From assembly GCA_014871385.1 (NCBI GenBank), contig CM026433.1, positions 7,227,528-7,291,527 of the forward strand: a stretch of 64,000 nucleotides of DNA. Reading direction: 5' to 3'. The position numbers and the translations under genes are program-made. The notes under the pieces are model-generated. The model was not told where the DNA came from. It saw only the letters and a list, made by a program, of their open reading frames with translations, and did no database searches. Source of the stretch: Ceratodon purpureus (taxonomy: Eukaryota; Streptophyta; Bryopsida; Pseudoditrichales; Ditrichaceae). Of this stretch, positions 22,787-34,017 are shown one piece after another. How positions within the stretch are numbered: the first letter of the stretch is position 1; each line of letters starts with the position of its first letter.

Positions 22787-22885
22787 ATGACGGCTACAAA
22801 TTGGGATTCTTTATTGGATGAAGTGCACCACAATATCCTTAGCAAATTAGATTTCAAAGATCTATTCTGTTGCATATTGTTTTAA
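22787..22885 (+). pseudogene. F-box gene remnant
   Basis: An ATG-started frame of 32 codons reads WDSLLDEVHHNILSKLDFKDLF, which fits the first two-thirds of an F-box (LPxEhxxxIhxxLxxxDL). The frame ends exactly where a TTAA-flanked element begins. Beyond the element (23257 onward) the sequence NSRSSSFL could continue the motif after a frameshift. F-box proteins link substrates to SCF ubiquitin ligases; this fragment is too short to work. Confidence 0.45.
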
Positions 22886-23256
22886 CCCTTAAACGTCAGA
22901 CCCAGTCAACCAGCCTGAGGGGTTGGATTTAAAGGAATAGTTGAAGGCAGAAGTTTCATTTCTCAACCAAATCAAGCGAGACTTGTTGGGTTGGAAAGCT
23001 ATTGAAAAAGCGATCTAGAATCCAAATTTTTACCTCATTTGAGAGATTGTGGAATTGTTAGTAAGCAATCAAAGTTATCAAATTGAACAAGTTTTGAGGT
23101 TGGGGCAGCTGAAGTTCAGCAGTGTCACAGTGCTACATTGCTAGAGTGCTTGCTAGCAGTGCACTGCAGAGCCGTTTTTGGAAAAAAACAAAAAATAAAA
23201 TTATTAGATTCTTTCTCAGCTGCCCCCCCAGGACCTAAAATGACGTTTAAGGGTTA
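22882..23256. mobile_element. 375-bp MITE with TTAA ends
   Basis: TTAACCCTTAAACGTCA (22882-22898) and TGACGTTTAAGGGTTAA (23240-23256) are perfect 17-bp inverted repeats whose outer four bases are TTAA, as for a TTAA target duplication plus a 13-bp terminal repeat. The interior has no coding capacity. It lies at the 3' edge of an F-box remnant. The structure parallels the 833-bp element at 94-934, but the terminal repeats differ beyond the first CCC. Confidence 0.75.
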
Positions 23257-24193
23257 ATTCTAGAAGCAGCTCGTTTCTTAAATGGTTAAATAATTTCAAA
23301 TAATTTTTTTGTTGATCAATTTTAATTAAGGATCACTTACAGGTATTATTGTTTTAATTTATTGATCAATGATAAAATTTTGAAGACCCAAGTCTTATTT
23401 TCATACTAATACTGTAAAATAGAATTTTTTTTTTCTTCTATTTTTTTCATTCTATCATTTAAAAATGATAATTATTTTTTATGAATTTAAATTTTTTATT
23501 TTATAACTATAAGAAATTGTTGATTAATGTGAGCTCAAAAATTGACTTCAATCGATCTTTTATACTAGATTGTAAATATCATATATTTAAATGAGTATGT
23601 GAGTCTTATTGTATTCATAACATTACACCAAAGTACTTCCAAAAGACGTATACACCATTTATATTGACCTCATCATATTTTGATAAAACAAATATTAAAT
23701 AACCTACCTCCATCATTTTTTCATATTTTCATATTCATGAAATTATAAATTGAAAAAAAAAAAAAAAAAAAAAAAACATCATCAAACATTAAAGCACTAA
23801 ACAACCATGAAATTACAATGACTCCTTTTCTCACCCTCCCACACCTCAGAACCACTCTAGAATGTCTTGAATTCCAGATATCATTTGTTGCAATCCAACA
23901 ATAAAAAACACACACACTCATGTACATGTGAATTAATATAAGCACAACAATTTCTCCAGATTCATGGAGTCATGAAGACACAGAAAAACATTGTGAAAGC
24001 TTTTACACAATCCACTATCCAACCCTCACAGCAATCTCACACTCTCTAAACCATGTGAGTGATTTACATCACCACTGTTGAATGTGATCAACATTCTTAA
24101 AAAACATTTCATTTTTTGATCTGTGACATTCAGAAATGAAACATTGGTTTTTCCTCAAACTCCAATGGATTTCTGAGCTAATCAGAGCTTGAA
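23257..24193. other. AT-rich intergenic DNA and 5' region of the next gene
   Basis: Very AT-rich, with a run of about 23 A near 23,754-23,776. No exon seen before 24,194. The last ~200 bp are probably the promoter and 5'UTR of the ten-exon gene. Confidence 0.5.
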
Positions 24194-27100
24194 ATGAAAC
24201 CTTCAATGGAGAAAGAGGACATGTTTCCTGCTCCAATGTTAGAGCCACTGGAAACAAATGGAATCGTGATGGCAGAAGAGATGGTGAGTCTTGAAGAAGT
24301 GTTGATGGTTTCGGAAGAGATGGCTTCAAAAGAGATGGCTCCAGATGCCCAAGTGGTGGCCAAACGCTCTCGGCCAAGGTTGCCTGTGATCTTCTACAGG
24401 CTCAAAACTGGGTCACGCCTCAAGGTTGTCAAAGAGGTATAATCCCTAATCGGCCATCACTAAATTTCCCCAAAACTTTTCAAAAATCTGACATTTCTAG
24501 TGCAAGGAATAATTGTCAAAATGAAAGTCATATTTTCAGTTTTTAACCATAGGATCTCAAATAAGATTGCTTTAACAGATTTTCTGGATTTTTTGGGCAT
24601 TTTTTGACCGCACGGATTGGAAGATTATAACATTTGAAGTTCAAAGAATTTATTTTTTTTCAAATTAAAAAACGCCCATTCTAGGACAATGGTTGTTTAG
24701 GGGATAACAATCAATATTTCTCTACTGTAATTGAAGTTATAATAATTGAGGTATAAGGTGTTGCAGTTGAATAATAGCTTCTCTTTTTGTCATCTGAAAT
24801 TCTGATTTAATGAGTAATTCTGATGTAATTCTAATATAAATGAAGTTGTAATTGAGGTGTAAGGTGTTGCAGTTGAATTATAATCTTCCTTTTTTGTTGT
24901 CTGAATTCTGATGGAATGTGTTTTGATATTATGTGTTCTGGCAAGTTGTAGTGGATACTTACATGGATGTCTTATTGAATGGGAGTGATCACTTTCAGCT
25001 GCTCTGTATCAAGTTGATGACATGATGATTTGGTGGAGGTTTAGGAATGGTTGGATGGTGTGTTACTGAGGTTTGATGTTGGAAGTGGTGTGCAGTACAT
25101 TGCATCATTTGAGTATAGTCTCAAGCTTGAAACCAATTTCAACACACAGAAGCAGCGGCCTCTCTCACTGATTATGGAGACGGCGAAATCGGTATGCATC
25201 TCTGGTCTTTAGATCAACTGTTTTATTTTTGTTTTTTTTGTTTTTTCGATTCATGATGCTGAATACTCCTGACTGAATTACGCATCTTAGGATATTGTTT
25301 AATCCTTCACATGTTTCAATGCAACACAAAACGAGAAGGTTTTAGGTTTTATTTTGGTTTTTTACAATTGGTGGTTAACCTAGAAATGCTATGAGCCGAG
25401 ATGAGTGTGATAAGAAGTGGGATTCTGCAGGAAGGACATTGTCCGGGCAAGCCTCGATCTTCCTGTAGATTGATTTGGTTTCTGTTTAACCTGATTTATG
25501 CTTCTGGGCATGTCCACATGTTGACAAAACCCTAATCAGCTCATCAAGCTGCATGTCTCTTCCTTTCAGAATCTCGTTCATTTGGTTTTTGATGACTCAA
25601 TTTGCTTCTATTGTGTTTCTTTACGCCATTTCAGCTTGCAGTTCAGATTTTTATTTGTATGCTAAAACCAAGATTCTGATAGTGACATTGTGGGAAGCAG
25701 ATCATAAATTCACCATTGCCCATCAAGTGCGTGGAAGCTGTGTTTGTTGCACTTCTCCTGACGGTATGTTGAAACTCTCTCCTTCGATCATCATCTTTAA
25801 TATTTAGAGAAAGATTATCTGACTTGGGATTCATCACAAAATAACACTGCAACCTCCCAGCATTAAACCTTGTGAACTATTTCACTTCACCTCACATGGA
25901 ATATGCTGTGAAATGTTCTATGCCTGATCGTTGTAGTTTTCTTCGTCGCAGGCTGGGCTGCCTTATGTGGAGCGATTCCCGTTGAGCTTCCAGACTGTGT
26001 TGGATGGTCAGGTAGTCCCTCTCAGCAGAAAGTGTTGAGTGTGGTGGCCAGGGAATGTCATGCTCAACCTAACGCTGTAATAAGGACTGCATGATTCCAC
26101 ACGATCATAGAATGAGAGGTATCCACCAGACTGCTCAGGCCTTCGTCACATGCTTAATACAACAGAATTAATAGCCAGCAGTTTTACCACTGAAAACAAG
26201 TTTATGTTTTCAAATATATTGTCTGACGTAGTAAGGAAGTGAGCAGCAACTTCATGACACCTGCATGCACGCTTCACTTGAATATTATCCCTTTATTCGA
26301 TTTCACTATGTCTTTCTATGAAACAATTCTTCGGATGCATATTCCTGGGCCTCTGTGCTGAAGATAATTATTTACTTTTTCTCTTCTCGAAGTATACCAT
26401 GACCCAAACAGGCAAGTTGATACAAGAAAGTTGGACCTTGAGCAGGTGTATCAACACATTGTGCTAGTGGTGCAGTACTTTGATAAATTTGGTGCATTTG
26501 GGATTAGTCGCTGGCCTGAATTTGGGAGCAAGGACGTTCAATTTTACAGGTTAATGCACTAATTTAAATTACTTGATTGCGAAGTCTAGTTTTTCATAAC
26601 AGTGCAATGGTTCCGGTTGACTCATTAAGTAATCAGAATTTCTGCATATCCGTTGGTGAAATGATGGACCAAAAAGATTCTAGAGCTACGAGTTCTTAGA
26701 TTTCTGATCATATTTTCACCTGGTTTTCAAATCATTGCTCATCTGTGCAGTATGTCTAGTGTCATTGACACCTTCAAAAAGGCATATGAGGAGCAGCGCC
26801 ATGTCGTTGAAAGAATTCGAGTTGGCCTTCCGGTATACTATTCTTATAAATTTTTAGTGATATTCGGCGATTATAAGCTTTCTGTGAATACTTTGCCTTG
26901 CTTGTGCGAGGTGCCAAGTTTGTCATCTTAATCAGACTTGACCATTTTACTCTTGGCTGGTTAACTCTTCACTTAACTCGCATCAACTTCATGATTGAAC
27001 AAGTATGGTTTGACTATTTGCAGGTCGAGCACAATACAAGGTCTACGAATTTTGTCTGCTGGCGATATCTTGAACTCAACCTCGAAGACGAGCCATGGCC

Positions 27101-28321
27101 AGAGGTAAGATTAGAAGTACTTGTGCTAAACACCTGCAGGAAATTCTAAGAAATTCATTTTAAACTATTATGTCATTGATTCCGTCCTTGAAGGACAATG
27201 TCCAAAAACATCAAGTCTAACAAGTGAACTAAATGCCGGTACTGAATGTTTTTCCTTAATTTAATGTGTGATTATCTAACTCTTTCATCACTTGTGTTTG
27301 GCTGGGAACTTACAGTGTGTTGAAGAAATTGACAAGTTTGCCGCGAAGGGAAAACAACTTTGGAATTTGTAAGTCTCTCAGCACTTAGTCATGCCAGAGT
27401 CTCAAGGACTAATTTAAGCTCTAAGTGTCTCAGCTTCAAACATTGTCTTTACAGATTGTTCTTACAGTCAATCACAGAGATTTGCCAACTCTTTTAACAT
27501 TGTGTTCCTTCGAGCACCCTTACACCACACTTCTGTAACAAATGTGAACTAAATCAATAAATTAATTTCTGCGCAGCTGGATTAATCCTGGAAAAGGTGA
27601 AGAATACCCTCGCCAGATCCACATTCGCCAGACGAAGAGGCTGCTTGCTAGCCGAGAGTCATCCCCTCTCAAGACCAGGCGTTTAAACCTGGAGAGCTGC
27701 ATCATTGGACAGGCCGTTGTTGGAGGCATCGAGGATCCTGAAAATCCAGAATCAGATGTGATCAGTGACAACATCATTAACCCACAGGAATTGAGTTCAC
27801 AAGCAGATTCTGCAGAAATTACTTTGAGTGTAGACCTTGGAGATTCACCTGCGAAGGAGGCCGCTGCTGAGCCAGTTGAGCAGAAGGAACCCTGCTTCGA
27901 TGACAAAACCGTAGCTACACATAACCCATCCAAACATGGATTCAGCAAGCTTCGCCGCATCCAAAAATTCTTCAAAAACAGATCAGCTCAGAGTGAGGAC
28001 GCTGCAGTTCGGTCGGTGAAGAAATCTCTACAATCCCGCCCGAGGTTGGCAAGACTGGCACAGAAAATCGACCGAACATCATCGCTGGTCGTGAGCCCGT
28101 CTCTCTTAGGAACCGAGTCTCTCAATGGAACACCTTGTCATGGTGTGAGACTCACTGCCAGTCGGGGACCCAAGATCAGTCGAGAGCTTGATCTGTTTGT
28201 TCGTAGCAGTGAGGTTGTTGTAAAATCACCGCTTGATATCTCTATCAAAAACATCGATGCTGAGGCACTCTTTCCAGTACCCAACATATGGTCCAAGATC
28301 GGTTGTTCGATGTCCCGCTAG
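24194..28321 (+). CDS. ten-exon gene, protein of unknown family (555 aa)
   Basis: I do not recognise the family. Exons that keep frame: 24194-24436, 25096-25191, 25431-25464, 25647-25763, 25952-26011, 26393-26549, 26751-26832, 27024-27104, 27316-27368 and 27577-28321. Exon 3 and the exon 5/6 junction (weak GAAG acceptor) are the least certain. The middle (~80-310) reads as a compact globular domain with many aromatic residues (FYLYAKTKILIVTLWEADHKF, VYQHIVLVVQYFDKFGAFGISRWPEF, NFVCWRYLELNLEDEPWPE, KQLWNFWINPGKGEEYP). The N-terminal ~50 residues are Met/Glu-rich. The C-terminal ~230 are polar, with basic patches such as KLRRIQKFFKNR that could direct nuclear import. There is no signal peptide or membrane helix. 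Phase-consistent splicing over 4 kb and no frame breaks suggest a functional gene. Role unknown. Confidence 0.7.
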
Positions 28322-28623
28322 CTATGGATAGCACCTATATTGCGTGTTGTACTTAAAATGTTATAAGGGTAGAGCAATGGTAAATTATCATGCAATCTGG
28401 TGTTGAGCAAAGGTGAACATTGCATACATAATCTGAAGAAAGTTGATGACGGTTTACGCTCAGATCCTAGCTCAGATATGACTAACTTTGAGTGTTCCAA
28501 CTTTGAACCCAGATCTGGAAATGAGAGTAGAATGGGCTGTTGTTTTTTGATTTGGTTTTTTAGTATAAGGAATCCCTTTTGCTGCACTGAAGGATGGAGG
28601 ACTGCGAAGGCAAGTAGTGAAGG

Positions 28624-29199
28624 ATGAAGTGCTGCTCTTCTGATGCAGGACTTGGAGATGGTCCAAAGCGGGGTCCGAAGTCGTGCTGGGAATGTCTCAG
28701 AAGAGGGTATCGAACCAAGAATGAAGCAAGATTGCTGCTCCTCAAGGACAAGCTGGCAGATCTACGAATGCAAGGACCGGTTGCGGGAGAGAGCTTCCTC
28801 GTCGTCCAAGAAATATTTCAGCAGCTTGTGGGCTTTGGAGACGCGATTACCAGCAGGCTGGATGTGTTTGAGGGGACAGTCGACTCACTTTCTGAGGCTA
28901 TTGACGCGGTTGTCCAATCTGTCGACGGCGAGAAGGAGCTCCATTCCTTGAAGCAACTTGCAGATCAGTTGGTTGACATAAGAATTAGTAGGGAGGAGGG
29001 CTTGATGAGGAAGCCGAAACCCTGTAATAAGCAGGGGTTTGTAACAACACCGTGTCTTCTAAGATCCGGATGTGGGACTTACAATGCGGATGTGCAGTAC
29101 CGGATTCCACCATGCTTTTACTTGTTCAGTAAGTGGTGTGGGCGGCGTGAACATAGGTCACGTGACTGCAATGACCTTGCGGAAGAACCTGCTACCTGA
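28624..29199 (+). CDS. hypothetical protein, possible single-exon or partial gene (191 aa)
   Basis: An open frame from ATG 28624, 300 bp beyond the ten-exon gene on the same strand. N-terminus has Cys/Gly/Lys (MKCCSSDAGLGDGPKRGPKSC); the middle is amphipathic helical (LLLLKDKLADL, AIDAVVQSVDGEKELHSLKQLADQLVDI); C-terminus is Cys-rich without a regular zinc-finger spacing. No family recognised. It may be one exon of a longer transcript that continues at 29297. An overlapping +2 frame makes the coding call uncertain. Confidence 0.35.
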   Translation: MKCCSSDAGLGDGPKRGPKSCWECLRRGYRTKNEARLLLLKDKLADLRMQGPVAGESFLVVQEIFQQLVGFGDAITSRLDVFEGTVDSLSEAIDAVVQSVDGEKELHSLKQLADQLVDIRISREEGLMRKPKPCNKQGFVTTPCLLRSGCGTYNADVQYRIPPCFYLFSKWCGRREHRSRDCNDLAEEPAT

Positions 29200-29296
29200 A
29201 CATGTTAGAGAACACAAAAATCGCATACCGCAAGAGCACCATGCCAGTTTGAGACAGTCCATCAAGTGTAAATGAAGATGACGAGAAAGATGAATC

Positions 29297-29653
29297 ATGT
29301 TAGTACTGAGAAGACTTCGAGAGGAGCTGCTGCACTTGATTGGGAGACCAAGTGGCACACCACATCCAGAGTGCAGAGACAAGGAATTGTTGAATCTTAC
29401 AACTGTAAATCAGCGAGTTGAAGATGTCTTACAAGAATTGGAGGCAATGGAATTGGATGACAACTTACCACAACTGAAGTGCCGCTCACATGGCTTCAAT
29501 TGCGATGCATTGTTCCCCCTTCTCCCTCTTCCAGCAGGCAGGAGTCAAGGTATGATTATTGCTTCATTGCAATCTCTGGCACTTGCGATACCTGACGTAT
29601 TGGTAAGTATTAACTATTCTTTATCTCGAAGAACAGAGTTAAGTGAACTATGA
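29297..29653 (+). CDS. hypothetical protein or exon (up to 118 aa)
   Basis: ATG-started frame with a helical, Leu/Glu-rich sequence (VLRRLREELLHLIG, RVEDVLQELEAMELDDNLPQL) and non-repetitive composition. A strong donor GTAAGTATT follows codon PDVL at about 29,604, so the frame probably ends in an intron there rather than at the TGA at 29653. It may form a gene with the preceding frame. The next plus-strand exon cannot be fixed, because the sequence soon enters the 3' end of the opposite-strand basic-protein gene. Confidence 0.35.
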   Translation: MLVLRRLREELLHLIGRPSGTPHPECRDKELLNLTTVNQRVEDVLQELEAMELDDNLPQLKCRSHGFNCDALFPLLPLPAGRSQGMIIASLQSLALAIPDVLVSINYSLSRRTELSEL

Positions 29654-30061
29654 GACGGGACGAACTTGTGAGTAATAACGGTGTTTTGTGCATAAATGTT
29701 GATCCTAGTCACTGACCATCACGACACTCATGAACTACCAGCGATTGATACCTGTTTGTTCATTACTGCACACTTCTGGTTCAGGTAGTCATGCTTGAAG
29801 TGGAAACATCAGCGTATACAGGACGCGGACGCACAAGAAATTTTATGACAAACCGCCGTTTTATATTACACAATCCCACAATTATGTTACAATTTTGGTT
29901 CCACCTAAGAAGAACCGTGGAAGACACTCTCCTCAAGAAAATTTATTCTACACAGCTCTCCCGTCAACCTCAATCTCTCCAAATCAATGCTTCCTGTATG
30001 TACAGATTGTTGCACAGGAGGAGATTTCTGAACCTCCATTGATCTTTAACCTCAACTAGTC

Positions 30062-30706
30062 TCATGTATGACGGGCCATGGCCATAGCTCGGCGCTCGCG
30101 GACTTGTGCACGCTTCCTAGCAGCGTTGTCAACGGCTCTCGCAACTTTCTGCCTTCTCCTCTCTGCACAAGCACAACAGAAAAGAGTCCACAAAATCAAA
30201 TCCCATGCTTATACTACAATTCCCGTACACTCCGAACAAAACTCAAAACTCCAGCCACATGCAAAATCTTGCAAAAAAACATCACAAATTCTAAGGATCT
30301 ATACCATCTGCTTGTCCTTCAGTTCCAGAAACAAGCAACTATTATACCACACACTCAGAGCAAAAAATAATACTGCAGAAACTCGGGTAAAGCACTCAAG
30401 AATGCCATCGCGATTACCTGTGGCAGCGGCCTTCATGTTCCGGATGCTCTCCGTAGCAGCCACTCTCTTCACAGGATGCGTCGGATGCTGCAAGCGGTAC
30501 AGCTTGAGCATGACATTGGCACGCAGGTACGTCATCTTCTCCGACACCTTGGCGCCTGCGATGCTGAACTTCGCCCCGACATTCGCCCGCATGTCCGTGA
30601 ACCTCACCGCCGGGCTGACCTTGTTCTTCGCCACGGCTCCCGCAGCTCCGTGTCTGCGCCGGCGCCCAGTGGCCGTCCCCGTAGCAACTGTCTTCGTCCT
30701 CGCCAT
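30062..30706 (-). CDS. small basic protein, copy A (129 aa)
   Basis: Two coding exons, 30706-30418 and 30162-30062, phase-1 intron of 255 bp; a 5'UTR intron at 30968-30736 precedes them. The protein begins MARTKTVATGTATGRRRRHG, has a central region (VSPAVRFTDMRANVG, KMTYLRANVMLKLYRLQHPTHPVKRVAATE) and a highly basic helical tail (ERRRQKVARAVDNAARKRAQVRERRA). I see no signal peptide. The basic composition suggests nuclear or nucleic-acid binding, but I do not recognise the family; the opening MARTK resembles histone H3 only in those five residues. It differs from copy B by one residue (Ala for Gln at ~44) despite lying 14 kb away in opposite orientation. Confidence 0.8.
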
Positions 30707-31076
30707 TCTCTAACTCAACAACAACACCGCAACACCTGCAACGACCATCGATCAACAGACCTCCACCATGTCAGATCCACTCTCAAAGCTCCCACTCACA
30801 CCACGCTCCACAAAACGAGCCAAATGCATCGCAAAACATGAAACATCGACCTACAGACACCATCGACAATCACTCAATCCTGGCATCGACTCAAAAGCCG
30901 CCCATGGTATTAAAGTAAAAGTATATCAGGTAGGAAGGCAATTCTAGTGAACTGGTTGGATTGCGTACCGAAGGAAAGTTTAGCAGAAAGTGAAAGGCGT
31001 GAGGATGGGGGATGGAGCGCAGATGAGAAAAGTTTTGAAGCAGATGGAGATGAAGTTTGCGATCATCGAGCTCGGG

Positions 31077-31083
31077 TTTTATA
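31077..31083 (-). promoter_or_regulatory. TATA box of basic-protein copy A
   Basis: TATAAAA on the minus strand, 108 bp upstream of the 5'UTR donor site; the same element is conserved at 44266-44272 in copy B. Confidence 0.6.
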
Positions 31084-31289
31084 TGTGCGTCGACGGAGAA
31101 TGATTCTGGCGGGAATGGCGTGACAGGTGGCGTCGGGGCTGTGTATAATTGGGTGATGGTGTCTGCCAGGTCGGATTGTTTATGGGGTTACCTCCAGGTG
31201 GCTGGGGACCGGTACGCGTGGCGTGGGGGGAGGAATCCGATGGTTGGGGATACAGTTGGGAGGAAAAGATCTAGGGCCTGGATGGAGGA

Positions 31290-34010
31290 AAGATCAGGAG
31301 GGTTGCGGCTGTTGTGTTATTTACGCTACCGACTGGATGACCCGGAGGGCTACACTGTAATTCATATTGAAGGTTAGTTTTTGATCAAACGTCCAAAACA
31401 TTAAGTGTTTAAACTTTATTGGAATTGGTGTTATCATAATATGTTTAAGTTAAGCTCTTGACAGCTTGGATTTGAGAATAGACTAGATCATTCCATATTT
31501 TTCTACATTTAGCGTAAGTAGAAAATCTAGTCTTGCTTTTCTAAAGGACCAATTCTCTCTTATTTTGGTTGAGGAAATCTACTTTTTTTCTCAGTTTTGC
31601 TCCTAAAAAAAGTTCATGGGGCTTTGTTTGATGTTTAAGAAATTGAACGTTGTGGGAGTTTGAAGCTGCAAGGTGGCATTGGTTGAATTCATTTTGTAGC
31701 CAAGTTGTAGATTGTTAAAAAAATTGGAAGTCACTCTAAGTATTATCTTCTTTGATGAGCACTAGCGCACTAACTTCCTTGTCACTTCCCTCATCTAAAA
31801 AAAAAGAATTCTATTCACTAAGACTGTTTTTGTGTCGGAATTGCCTTCTACATTAAATCTGTTTGACTGAATTACCATGAGTTTTGATTAAACATAATTT
31901 ATTTATTCACTCCAAATAGTTAATAGATAAAGAAGAATTTGTTGGAATCTCTCCATATTCAATTTGTAAAAGTTGAGGTGGTCTTTAAATTCAAGAAAAA
32001 CTAATACTCAACAATGAAATAAAGAAGAAACTAATTCTCTTTGAATCTAAAGACCACCAAACTTTTAGACAACAAATATGAAAAGAAACCACCAAATTCT
32101 TCTATACCTTCAAACTATTTTGAGCTAAAATAATAATATAATAATGCAAAATTCATGATAATCCATCAAAACTCAGGCTGACTTGAAGGATAATTGTACT
32201 CAATTGCATTGGTTCATCTTCTTTACTTTTTCAGTTTAAACCGAGTGTACGGGTATATAAGACGGAGACAGACTCTGCACCATTTGAAACTCTAATCCTG
32301 TGAGGTCTCTCCACCTCTCTCGAAGCTCTCAACAAATCAGAGCAGTAGTTCAAGAACTTTTGACTCCGAAGTTGGAAAGATGGAGGTAACCTCAGGAGTG
32401 AGTGGGGACTACCGGTTTAAGATGGAGACAATTAGGATTGTGAACAATCTAGATACATGACAAGTAGGAGTACTTGGCAGATTTTGAGCTGAGTGGCAAA
32501 ATCCTCTTTGGTGTAAAAGAATTGTGACAACAAATACATTACAGCAAAATGTCACAAAATAGGTGCCGACATGATCTAACCCTTGGAATCGATCCGGGTA
32601 CCTCTCAGCAACAAATCTCTCTCCCTTTGTCCATTCATCTCTCGCGCGTCAGGTATCCCCTAATGAGAGGTCCCCCGGATCTGCTCCGAAGATCTGCAGT
32701 TCTGTTATTAATACAAGTATTAGAAGCGCGCCCCTCAGGTTCATCTTGTTGGCTTGGTAGACATGCGGAGGAGCAGGTGATGCAGAGATGAAATGACAAG
32801 CATCTGCTGCGCCGCCGGGGTCCAAAGCGTGGAATAAATCGATTCATGCACCAGGCCACTGAGGCCAGTGGGAAGGGAAACAGCTGCTGCTCGAGGGAGA
32901 TCTGCCGATGTACTAGAGCCCGTGCCTTCCTAGAACAGTGACGTCAAGCTTGGGGAATCATTAGTGTTTGCGTCTTCGCTTGCAACAGCGTGGATGCTTT
33001 CTTTGCTTTTGGGTTTCTGCCTTGTGGGGTTTAGTTCCAGTTCAATTGGTTTCAACGCAGATCTGGGGTTTCGTTTTGGGAGATAAAGCACTGAAGGAAA
33101 AGATCTCCAGGAGCCTAAAACCTGGCTCCAAAATAAATGAATCTGGTTAGATTTTCTGATGTGGATACATTCTAGAACGTCACAGGGTGACCCAATAGTC
33201 CTCTGAACACTATTAGAATCTGTATTCACTGCTGTCCTGATGAAATGATCAAAAGCCTGACGGTGAACATACACGATTGCCGAAGAATATGAACCATAGC
33301 TGATTCAGAGGCAATGTCTGGATGCAGACCCTTGGGAGCCGGTTAGTCTGTGTCGGTTTGAAGGATAATTGTACTCAAGTGCAATTGGTCTATCTTCTTT
33401 GCTTTCTCAGTTTGAGATGGAGACAATTAGGATTGTGGACAATCTTGATACATGACAAGTAGGAGTAATCTTTCCTTGCCAGAATGCAGATGATAAATTT
33501 TCGTCAGTTTGTGTCTTTGCAAAGGTGACTTATAACCAACCTGAAGAAGAAATTACAGCAAAATGTAGACACCTGGAGTGATTTGGGTGATGACGTTGTA
33601 AACACATTCACGTTGGTCCTATTCACTGCGCATTCCATTGCTGTACAGCCGGTGTTCTTCGTCTGCCCATCTAGAAGTTAAGTTCTTATCCGGTATCTGT
33701 ATCATTAATGAATCAGTCACAAATTCTGAATGCCGACAAAGAACAAATTGTTTCTGGAGACAAACCGTGACTCCAGCTTACAGAATCCCTATAATATTTC
33801 AGTTCTAGTTCGATATCAAACTAAGGAGGAACTCTCGTAGGTATCAATTGATTCAGTTTTTACGCATAAAACGTACTCACACTTGTTCATGCTTCCTTGC
33901 AGGGTCTTCAACAGCTCAGCTTTCCTTCTGCACAAGCTGAAGAAATAGAGCTCATAAAATCATGTAATTATCTCACAGTGAATTTGCACCTGAGCAATAA
34001 ACATACACTC
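31290..34010. other. intergenic region with partial direct duplication
   Basis: No convincing gene. Short frames at 32,549-33,274 overlap on both strands and lack splice context. It contains the direct repeat listed separately. Confidence 0.5.
32180..33470 (+). repeat. direct repeat, two partial copies
   Basis: The sequence at 32,180-32,236 (GAAGGATAATTGTACTCAA...) joined to that at 32,420-32,476 (GAGATGGAGACAATTAGGAT... to ACAAGTAGGAGTA) recurs as one block at 33,358-33,466. The first copy carries an extra ~190-bp insert with a TATATAAGA box. Probably an internally rearranged local duplication. Confidence 0.6.
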
Positions 34011-34017
34011 TGGCTAT

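Larger units (their letters stand above)
29860..31285 (-). repeat. inverted duplication, arm A
   Basis: About 1.43 kb nearly identical, in reverse orientation, to 44,065-45,500. Homology covers distal promoter, TATA box, 5'UTR intron (233 bp in both), both coding exons, the second intron (255 versus 253 bp), and the 3'UTR including the AATAAA region. It fades at both outer ends. Confidence 0.85.

Noticed and set aside
30078-30713. 211-codon plus-strand frame over basic-protein copy A
   Set aside because: Antisense shadow spanning the intron; the minus-strand gene is supported by two other copies.
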